A stretch of DNA of 64,000 nucleotides from Alphaproteobacteria bacterium (GTDB lineage: Bacteria; Pseudomonadota; Alphaproteobacteria; Micropepsales; Micropepsaceae). The stretch lies in assembly GCA_947465395.1 (NCBI GenBank), contig CANIAL010000011.1, forward strand, positions 16,974 to 80,973, read 5' to 3'. Of this stretch, positions 57,752 through 64,000 are shown piece by piece. Under the pieces are notes generated by a model, which saw nothing but the letters and a program-made list of their open reading frames with translations, did not search any database and was not told the origin of the DNA. The position numbers and the translations under genes are program-made. Each line of letters begins with the position of its first letter. The stretch's first letter is position 1.

Positions 57752-58092
57752 TTGGCTCCCGCCGGTAATGAAAACAACCTAATTATGCGCCTTGGCGATC
57801 TTCGCGGCCAATAAAAGGTATAATACATGGCGTGCGGTACTTCGGCGCATTTCGTTCCATCTCATTGATGTTCATCGATGACATCAACTCAGGTTGATTA
57901 GTATTCAACGCTAGCGAGAGAAACCCGCATTCAACTTGAGGGGCCTCGCTTTGTTGGGACAGGATTGTCGGCTTTGAACCAGAAGTGGTCATTTAGCCCG
58001 CAAGGCGAGTCCTACGACAAAGCGATAACTATCGACACAAGGCAGATGTTCAGAGCCCGGCGCAAGGCCGCCATGCAGATCGCTCAAATTAG
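57752..58092. other. 341-bp gap without a supported gene
   Basis: A 69-codon frame on the minus strand (57783-57992) has no recognisable content and is probably spurious. A half copy of the TGGTCATTT-type repeat motif lies near 57986. The transporter promoter should lie at the left end. Confidence 0.35.
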
Positions 58093-58644
58093 TTATTTGT
58101 TGTTTAGCCTGGTTTGAGAATCGGACCAGATTTTTACTGCTTTCAGTGTATTGGAAACATGATGATCGGGGTCGAGCGCCCGATATGAATAAATAATGTC
58201 CCCATTCGGCGAGATTACATAGGAAGTGCGATCTGAGACTGCTAATAGGGACGACAAACTGGCATCGTAAGAACGCGTAAGCGCACCGGTGCTGTCTGCG
58301 GCAACCGGAAATGCACTGCGGCATTCCTGCACCGAGAACTTATCAAGTGTTTTTATGTTGTCTCTCGATACACCGATCACGCTCGCACCAAGCGCCTTGA
58401 ATTGGGGTACCGCCTCAGCAAAGTTATGGGCCTCAATGGTGCACCCTGTAGTAAATGCAGCTGGGTAAAAATAAAGGACTACAGGTCCGTGCTTTAATGC
58501 ATCGGCTAGCACGAAGGTGAACTCTTTGCCTCCAAGCGTTGCGGGAGCAGTAAAGTCAGGAGCTTTAGCTCCCGGTTTCAGCGCTGCCGCTGCTGGAGTA
58601 GCTAAAGCCAATGCCAGAGCCAAACACACAAAAAGTCGTCGCAT
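58093..58644 (-). CDS. Exported peroxiredoxin (AhpC/TSA, BCP-like)
   Basis: 183 residues with a signal peptide (ending AAA-AL, residue 21). The peroxidatic Cys is Cys 68 in PAAFTTGCTIEA, in the usual PxxxTxxC arrangement; a resolving Cys may be that in SVQECRSAF. The fold is that of bacterioferritin co-migratory-type peroxiredoxins, which reduce organic hydroperoxides. Export to the periplasm is less common. No reductant gene is adjacent. Confidence 0.9.
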   Translation of the reverse strand: MRRLFVCLALALALATPAAAALKPGAKAPDFTAPATLGGKEFTFVLADALKHGPVVLYFYPAAFTTGCTIEAHNFAEAVPQFKALGASVIGVSRDNIKTLDKFSVQECRSAFPVAADSTGALTRSYDASLSSLLAVSDRTSYVISPNGDIIYSYRALDPDHHVSNTLKAVKIWSDSQTRLNNK

Positions 58645-58855
58645 ACCAACCCCTATGATCTATCATTCATGAATTGTACGAATTGCTTGTCTGATTGGAT
58701 CATTCTTAGACCAGCACTGGGCTATTCCGCCGCAATCGGAAAAGTGGTGAAACTTTGGGGGGTGTAAACGCCTAACGGCTAATTGAGTTTGACTTCTTGG
58801 CACAACCGCCGTTCTGACCAGATGCCTTAGTAAAAGGCAGATGACAGATGCAGGG

Positions 58856-58912
58856 CAAAGTCTAAGACTCTTGTGCATCTGCGAATGTCCGCTTTGGGTC
58901 AAAAGCGGTCAT
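58856..58912. repeat. Left 57-bp inverted repeat of a 4.4-kb segment
   Basis: It pairs with the reverse complement at 63247-63303 with 53 of 57 matches. It starts CAAAGTCTAAGACT and contains the inner palindrome TGTCCGCTTT...AAAAGCGGTCA. Just to the right, at 58929-58961, a further short palindrome AATGACTGCTT...AAGCGGTCATT recurs. The family seems to be a dispersed intergenic repeat. Confidence 0.85.
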
Positions 58913-58987
58913 TCGACCCCCACCGGCTGAATGACTGCTTGACCCCCCAAAGCGGTCATTCGTCAGCACCTACCCCCCCATGACAGG

Positions 58988-59509
58988 CTAAACGAAGAAC
59001 CTAATACCACCCAGAGCAAGGTCCGCCGAAAAAGCCCTACCAATGGCAACCAAGCTCAAACGACGTAGCAGGGAAATATTCAGCGGCTTGTCTGTGCGGT
59101 GAGCCCTAAAACCATCAAAGGAAAGCTGAATCGTCTTCCAATTGGGTTCGGCTGTGAAGCTCTGCCGATACGATTGCCATGGCTGGGTTAGCTCGGACGT
59201 CCGAAGACGAAAATCATACACGTCGCTTTTGCCAAGCACATCGATTTCAAATCCGAGCCAGCCACTCGCATCGAAAGTGTCACCATCGGATACAAGATCG
59301 AGAGAAATCTGGATGAAGCCACCATTGTTTTCGAGGCTGACATCGCCTTGCATGTGAATGGCCGGCCGACCGGCAATATTTTCCCGCGCCATGCTACCTT
59401 GGGACAGGCCACCCATGACCTGGTCCGTGAGTAGCTGCCAATTGGTGCTGATTGCACTTCGTGGATGCTCCCGCCTTAAATCATCGATAGTGCGATATGT
59501 ATGGGACAT
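58988..59509 (-). CDS. CIA30-family protein
   Basis: 173 residues. The motif NWQLLTDQVMGGLSQGSM, the galactose-binding-like fold (LENNGGFIQISLDL, WLGFEIDVLG) and the C-terminal FSADLALGGIRFFV match the complex I intermediate-associated protein 30 (NDUFAF1) domain. In bacteria its role is unknown; an assembly or binding function is likely. No complex I genes are near. Confidence 0.85.
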   Translation of the reverse strand: MSHTYRTIDDLRREHPRSAISTNWQLLTDQVMGGLSQGSMARENIAGRPAIHMQGDVSLENNGGFIQISLDLVSDGDTFDASGWLGFEIDVLGKSDVYDFRLRTSELTQPWQSYRQSFTAEPNWKTIQLSFDGFRAHRTDKPLNISLLRRLSLVAIGRAFSADLALGGIRFFV

Positions 59510-59742
59510 TTTAACTGCTAACGTCTCCGTCCGGTAGAAAACGGATGCTGGAAGATTGGCCGAGTCTAACTCTTAGTACATCTCTCAATTGCTGATCGGA
59601 AAGGTTCAACAAGTGCCTGATGGATTCAGAAGGCGCGCGTGTAAACCATTCTGTCACTTCGACCCAACCGGAACAAATATTTCATTGCACGGAAGACCTA
59701 GGGCACAAATTGTGAGGGGCAATAATGTTTTATTATTACACT

Positions 59743-60060
59743 TCACCCAATGCTGTCGCCGCGTCCCGACAGGCAGACAGCGACAATCTGACTTTTGTCC
59801 ATCTGCCCTGCAATCTTGGTGACGTGGGCAATAGCATGCGCCGTTTCCAGTGCCGGAATGATTCCTTCCAGCCTAGAGAGCAAAATGAAGGCGTCCAGGC
59901 TTCCTTGTCAGTCACAGAATGGTATTTCACCCGGCCAATATCCTTCAACCAGCTGTGTTCAGGCCCCACACCGGGATAGCCGAGACCCGCCGAAGGGGAA
60001 TGTGCCTCGGTAATCTGGCCATTCTGGTCCTGCAACAGATAACCGTGCGCTGGGCAAGTT
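59743..60060 (-). pseudogene. trpB: Frameshifted 3' fragment of tryptophan synthase beta chain
   Basis: The minus strand from about 60060 reads [16 protein letters not shown], then [17 protein letters not shown] and [11 protein letters not shown], a near-exact TrpB stretch; after about 59890 the homology continues in another frame as [18 protein letters not shown] and [12 protein letters not shown], then a stop at 59743. Roughly the last third of TrpB is present, broken by one frameshift and without the PLP-Lys N-terminal part. It is a degenerate remnant, probably left by recombination. trpA is not adjacent. Confidence 0.9.
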
Positions 60061-60220
60061 TGTGACGTCGGTCTTTCCGGGTGGTATCGGCCAATTCTCT
60101 TGGTGCAAAAAGAGCTGCCCAAGTCGAAGGCCGATGGAATATGTGAGCGATAAGCTTTCGCCATTCAAGCCGCGTTGTAGTAGTATAGCTGAAGAATCCT
60201 TCGCTGAGAGAAGCGCCACG

Positions 60221-61264
60221 GTGTCACGAAAAGTATTCTGGGTTCTGGCGGGGCTGGTTATTCTTGCACTTTGCGCATTGCTCCTTTGGCCGCGCTTGCC
60301 GGCAGTAAAAATTCTGGAAATCCAGTCCGGCGAGGCCGCCCGAGTTCTGGCCGTCAACGGTCGTATCCGCCCACGCCTCTCCATTGACGTGAAATCTCCG
60401 GTGCCAGGACGTCTGATAATGTTGCCTTTCGATGTCGGACAGAATGTGGATCAAGGTATCCTGATCGCGCGGATAGACGATGCGCCCCAGCGGGCTGTGA
60501 TCCGGCAGGCGCAATCCCAGCTCGCGGCGGAGCAGGAAAACCTGGCCCAGACACGGCGCGATCTTACGCGCTATGAAAAGCTCGCCGAAATGGTCAGCAC
60601 TCAACGTGTCGAGCAGGCTCGTCTGGGCATGCGCCAGGCCCAGGACGAGGTTCTGCGACTCACCGCCACGGTCGAACAGGCACGCGAGGTGCAGGACCGT
60701 CATCAAATCCGTGCACCTTTTTCTGGTGTTATCACTGAGCGTCCGGTTGACCCCGGCCAAACGATCGGTAGCGATACAACGGTTTATCGGCTAGCCGATA
60801 CCTCAGCCCCTGAAGTAACAGCGCCAGTGGACGAGCTTTACGCCACGGAAATGAAAGTTGGTATGGCCGCCACGGTCGCGGTTCCGGGCTTTGAACGCCC
60901 CTTGACGGCCAGAATCATCCAAATGGAAGATCGCGTCGATCCAGAAACAGGTGCGCGCGCCGTGCGCCTGCGTTTTGATGCACCGCCGACACGCGCCCCG
61001 GCAGGACTGACGGTTTCGGTTAACTTGATCGTGGACCAGAGACATGATGCCATCAGCATTCCGCGCAGCGCAATCCTCAATCCATCCGCTAGTCCGCATG
61101 TGCGCACTGTCGATGCGGCGGGTCATGTCGCCGACCAATTGATAAACTTTACTGACTGGCCCGCAGAAAAAGTGATCGTAACCGCAGGCCTGAAGCAGGG
61201 CATGCGTATTCTTGCCGATCCACGAGCCGCCGAACCGGGCAGCCGCGTGCGAGATTTGGATTAA
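60221..61264 (+). CDS. HlyD/RND-type periplasmic adaptor (membrane fusion protein)
   Basis: 347 residues from GTG 60221. One N-terminal membrane anchor (KVFWVLAGLVILALCALLLW), a biotinyl-lipoyl half-motif (SPVPGRLIMLPFDVGQNVDQG), a coiled-coil hairpin (about 90-160, RQAQSQLAAEQENLAQTRR) and the second half (IRAPFSGVITERPVDPGQTI) followed by beta-barrel domains. An ATG at 60134 gives 29 more residues that overlap the trpB remnant region and look random. It is the first gene of an ABC export operon with the next two genes. Confidence 0.85.
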   Translation: MSRKVFWVLAGLVILALCALLLWPRLPAVKILEIQSGEAARVLAVNGRIRPRLSIDVKSPVPGRLIMLPFDVGQNVDQGILIARIDDAPQRAVIRQAQSQLAAEQENLAQTRRDLTRYEKLAEMVSTQRVEQARLGMRQAQDEVLRLTATVEQAREVQDRHQIRAPFSGVITERPVDPGQTIGSDTTVYRLADTSAPEVTAPVDELYATEMKVGMAATVAVPGFERPLTARIIQMEDRVDPETGARAVRLRFDAPPTRAPAGLTVSVNLIVDQRHDAISIPRSAILNPSASPHVRTVDAAGHVADQLINFTDWPAEKVIVTAGLKQGMRILADPRAAEPGSRVRDLD

Positions 61265-61267
61265 TCA

Positions 61268-62470
61268 ATGCGGTATGCCGCCAAGATCGCATTCCGGCAT
61301 TTCCTGTCTAGCCCGGCCCAAACCGCGTTGCTGATCACTGGCGTGGCGCTGGGGGTAACTGTGTTCATCTTCATGAGCGCGCTGATCGGCGGTCTGGCCC
61401 AACTTCTGACCTTGCGTACTGTAGGCAGTATTCCGCACGTCACGCTGGAAATGCGCGAGCGGACGCCGGGCCTGATTAAGTCTGTGGCAGGCGCCCAGCT
61501 CGCGGTCCAAAAGGATTTGAGCCGTCGCCAGCAAATTGCCGTATGGCAGCCTTTCATTTCGCAGATCGAATCCGTGTCCGGCGTCACCGCAGTATCGCCG
61601 CAGATCCGAGGCAGCGCTTTTCTGATCCGGGGCCAGGCGATTGCTGCTGTTGGCGTTTTTGGCGTGATGCCGGACAAGCTTTCTGCGATAGCAGATGTTT
61701 CCTCCGCGATCGTCGCGGGCGTGGCGAAGCTTCCCAGTGACGGCATCTTAATTGGCTGGAAACTGGCGGACGATCTGGGGCTGCATGTCGGTCAGACGAT
61801 CCTCGTACGCTCCGATCGCCAGCGGGAACGTAGTTTCCGTATCAACGGCATCTTTTCACTCGGGATCGCGAGCGCCGACCGGCAAACAGTCTTTATGAAT
61901 TTTACCACTGCACGGGCCTTGTTCGATCTTCCCAGTGGCATTTCACGCATCGAACTCAAGGTTGCGCAGGTGGCTGAGGCACCGCGCTTCGCCGAGATGC
62001 TGGGTCGCGCCACGGGCCTGAAAGTGACGTCCTGGACCGAAGAGAATGCCCAATTGTTTGAGGCGCTGGATGCTCAGGGCCGCACTGGCACTATCATCAA
62101 GGTTTTTGCGCTCTTGACCATAATGATCGGAATTGCCAGCGCCATGCTGCTGTCAGTCATGCGCCGCCGTAGCGAGATCGGGATCATGCGCGCCGCCGGC
62201 GTGCGACGCCTGTTTATCGTGCAGGTATTCGTTCTGGAGGGCACATTGATAGGTGCCATCGGCAGCATCGCTGGCGCATTACTCGCGTGGGCGGCGTTGG
62301 CCCCCTTCCCCCCGATCGCGCAGACGCAAGGCGGAAGCCTGCCCATCGATGTGGCCCAAGGCGGTTTCCTTCTTGCGGTCGTGCTGACCACGCTCGCGGC
62401 CGCTCTTGCATCCATTCTGCCAGCCCAAAGGGCTGCAAAGGTCGACCCTGTGGAAGCCATCGGGCAATGA
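61268..62470 (+). CDS. FtsX-like ABC transporter permease (MacB/LolC-E type)
   Basis: 400 residues with four membrane segments: an N-terminal helix (LLITGVALGVTVFIFMSALI), a large periplasmic MacB_PCD domain (about 50-270) and three C-terminal helices of the FtsX domain (including IMRAAGVRRLFIVQVFVLEG). The C-terminal FtsX domain is intact. It starts 3 nt after the adaptor stop and its stop overlaps the ATPase start. Substrate could be a lipid, lipoprotein or drug. Confidence 0.9.
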   Translation: MRYAAKIAFRHFLSSPAQTALLITGVALGVTVFIFMSALIGGLAQLLTLRTVGSIPHVTLEMRERTPGLIKSVAGAQLAVQKDLSRRQQIAVWQPFISQIESVSGVTAVSPQIRGSAFLIRGQAIAAVGVFGVMPDKLSAIADVSSAIVAGVAKLPSDGILIGWKLADDLGLHVGQTILVRSDRQRERSFRINGIFSLGIASADRQTVFMNFTTARALFDLPSGISRIELKVAQVAEAPRFAEMLGRATGLKVTSWTEENAQLFEALDAQGRTGTIIKVFALLTIMIGIASAMLLSVMRRRSEIGIMRAAGVRRLFIVQVFVLEGTLIGAIGSIAGALLAWAALAPFPPIAQTQGGSLPIDVAQGGFLLAVVLTTLAAALASILPAQRAAKVDPVEAIGQ

Positions 62471-63225
62471 GCGATACCCCTCTGGTTTGCGTCCGAGGTT
62501 TGGTCAAGCGTTACGGCTCCGGAGAGGCGGTTTCCACGGTGCTACACAACATAGACCTTGATCTTTATCGTAGTGAGATGGTGGCGCTGCAAGGCCCTTC
62601 AGGATCAGGCAAAAGTACCCTCCTAAGCATCTTGGGTACTTTGATGCGTCCAAGCGAGGGCAAGCATGTTATGATGAACGTCGATCTTACGGATGCCGAC
62701 GATGAGGAACTGACGCGCTTTCGTAACCGGAATATTGGCTTCGTATTTCAGTTCCACCACTTGCTTCCTGATCTGACGGCGGAAGAAAACGTAATGATGC
62801 CGGCCGCCGCTTCTGCTGGGCTCGAAACGGCTGCCATGCGCGCGCGCGCTGTGGCACTGCTTCACGCGGTTGGCCTTTCAGATCGGCGACTTTATCGTCC
62901 GGCGGCGATGTCCGGCGGCCAGCGCCAGCGAGTTGCAGTGGCAAGGGCGCTGATGAACGAGCCGGCGCTCGTGCTGGCGGACGAGCCCACGGGAAATCTC
63001 GACCGTGAATCCGCCGAAAATGTTATGGAGTTGCTGGCCCGCATTAACCGGGAAACCAGTACCTGCTTCCTTATTTCGACGCATGATGAAAACATTGCCG
63101 CGTACTGCTCCCGCCATGTAAGACTTCTGGATGGGTGGGTGGCGGAGGCCACGGGCGAGCAGGGGGATGATTTGGATAAGCCTCATGCATCGCTCAACGG
63201 CATTCCCTCGTTGGGCTTGAGCTAG
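62467..63225 (+). CDS. ABC transporter ATP-binding protein (LolD/MacB type)
   Basis: 252 residues. Walker A GPSGSGKST (residues about 41-49), Q-loop FQFHHLLPDLTAEEN, signature MSGGQRQRVAVARAL, Walker B LVLADEPTGNLD and the H-loop ISTHDE are complete. The ATG at 62467 overlaps the permease stop by 4 nt. It energises the FtsX permease; the three-gene unit resembles mechanotransmitting MacAB-like export without its own outer-membrane channel. Confidence 0.95.
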   Translation: MSDTPLVCVRGLVKRYGSGEAVSTVLHNIDLDLYRSEMVALQGPSGSGKSTLLSILGTLMRPSEGKHVMMNVDLTDADDEELTRFRNRNIGFVFQFHHLLPDLTAEENVMMPAAASAGLETAAMRARAVALLHAVGLSDRRLYRPAAMSGGQRQRVAVARALMNEPALVLADEPTGNLDRESAENVMELLARINRETSTCFLISTHDENIAAYCSRHVRLLDGWVAEATGEQGDDLDKPHASLNGIPSLGLS

Positions 63226-63246
63226 GTATTTTACCGGAAGCTGGGC

Positions 63247-63303
63247 ATGTCCGCTTCTGACCCAAAGCGGACATTCGCAGCTGCACAAAAGTCTTAGACT
63301 TTG
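63247..63303. repeat. Right 57-bp inverted repeat
   Basis: Reverse complement of 58856-58912 with four mismatches. It lies 21 nt after the ATPase stop and contains the palindrome TGTCCGCTT...AAAGCGGACA, so it might also act as a transcription terminator for the operon. Confidence 0.85.
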
Positions 63304-63334
63304 TCGTGCGTCTGCCTCGTCAGTTTGGCCTTAG

Positions 63335-63865
63335 TTATCTGGTTAGAAGATCGCCGAGAAGCTGGTTGGGGAACCGGCGCTTCTGAATGATGGCATAGAA
63401 ACTTTCCGTTAGCTGAGGGATACGGCAATGCTCGACGAGTACCCCAGATTCTAGCTCGTCGCGTACGACGATTGGAGGCACGAGTGTCACCCCTTCGCGC
63501 TCACGAGCGAGTAGGCGCAACATCGCCATGTCATCGACCTCGGCCAGGATGATCGGCCGGATACCCGCTAGATCCAGCAGTCGGTCGAAGCCGACACGGA
63601 TTTCACTGTCGAGACTAGGAAGCAGGATTGGCTCGCTGCGAAGGTCCTCCGGGAAGCGGAACAGGGATTTGTCGCGCCTCGGTCGGCCGACCAAGCTGAC
63701 GGGCTGCTGGTTGAGCAGGTGATTGCGAAATGGAACGCGGGCGTCTCGTTGGGCAGCACTGTTGGAAAGGACAACATCGATAGCATGAGCTTCTAGCTGC
63801 GAGAGCAGTTCCCGCGTCGTCCCGGAGCGCACGATCAGCTCCACGTCTGTGCGGCCTGTCCGTCG
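63335..63865 (-). pseudogene. Truncated LysR-family regulator (effector domain only, NhaR-like)
   Basis: The open frame begins right after a stop at 63866-63868 and holds about 175 residues of the C-terminal substrate-binding domain (VRSGTTRELLSQLEAHAID, VVLSNSAAQRD, LLNQQPVSLVGRPR). These are close to the NhaR-like subgroup. The N-terminal helix-turn-helix of about 90 residues is missing, so it cannot bind DNA; a GTG at 63844 could still start a short product. The break point is at about 63850-63868. Confidence 0.8.
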
Positions 63866-63868
63866 TCA

Positions 63869-64000
63869 GATCATTTGGCGCAGCAGATGGGCTGGCTTAG
63901 TGGAGCATCGGCCTCGTCTTGGGGTTGATGTTAAGCGGCGTGGTTGCGGTGTTGCAAGCGTCGATGTTCGATGGTCTGTCGCTTGATCCTTTCTCGTCGA
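63869..64000. other. Window-edge sequence, possible end of a mobile element
   Basis: The LysR homology stops abruptly at the left border of this 130-bp stretch. On the minus strand two frames run to stops (one ends LQHRNHAA, another ends TRPMLH), either of which could be a transposase C-terminus. I cannot recognise a named family from so short a piece. Confidence 0.3.

Noticed and set aside
57783..57992. 69-residue open frame on the minus strand
   Set aside because: No signal, membrane segment, family motif or convincing ribosome binding site; probably spurious.

Overview
The window is a 64 kb stretch of a mostly GC-rich chromosome. TonB-dependent receptor and NodT-type outer-membrane proteins, an H-NS-like protein, many Sec/Tat-exported enzymes and alphaproteobacterial-style intergenic repeats suggest a Gram-negative, aerobic, heterotrophic alphaproteobacterium. 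Genus-level placement is not possible from sequence reading alone. There is no rRNA operon, CRISPR array, intact insertion sequence, integrase or plasmid origin that I can see.

Region 1 (1-10.8 kb) is an envelope glycolipid locus. It opens with an alpha-oxoamine synthase (serine palmitoyltransferase/KBL-like, cut by the window edge), followed by two GT4 glycosyltransferases, a GT22-like and a GT39/83-like membrane glycosyltransferase, another GT4, a YbhN-like polytopic membrane protein, a short-chain dehydrogenase and a GNAT-like acyltransferase. My best hypothesis is sphingolipid or other amino-lipid synthesis and glycosylation. Region 2 (10.8-29.1 kb) is metabolic: an exported serine hydrolase with a cupin, a TPR-dioxygenase fusion, an operon pairing a spermidine-dehydrogenase-like flavoprotein with two APC permeases and a rhodanese, an LLM oxidoreductase, an M13 peptidase, an APH-type kinase, Lrp, thioredoxin reductase, a LysR regulator and an aspartate aminotransferase. 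A NodT-type outer-membrane efflux lipoprotein follows at 29.9-31.4 kb.

Region 3 (about 31.5-42.5 kb) is clearly AT-richer and all on the minus strand: acetyl-CoA synthetase, a TonB-dependent receptor, an H-NS family protein, an exported alanine-racemase-fold enzyme and a 1,000-residue TolB-propeller amidohydrolase. It abuts the 3' end of a tRNA-Ser gene and contains a 15-C homopolymer, so it looks like acquired DNA with its own xenogeneic silencer. Together the exported enzymes and receptor suggest uptake and processing of amino-acid or peptide compounds.

Region 4 (42.6-55.2 kb) returns to GC-rich core DNA: tRNA-Ser, rlmJ, a DUF1272 protein, tRNA-Leu followed by degenerate copies of its 3' end, bioB, purH, small envelope proteins, a CHASE3 hybrid histidine kinase, and a divergent pair of an SMP-30/NHL-like protein and a PQQ sugar dehydrogenase.

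Region 5 (55.2-64 kb) is a patchwork accessory region: an array of CAGGGAATT motifs, an SDR-MFS pair, a peroxiredoxin, then a 4.4 kb segment bounded by a 57-bp inverted repeat (4 mismatches) that holds a CIA30-family gene, a frameshifted trpB remnant and a three-gene HlyD/FtsX/ABC export operon. A LysR regulator that has lost its DNA-binding half closes the window, next to sequence of unknown origin.
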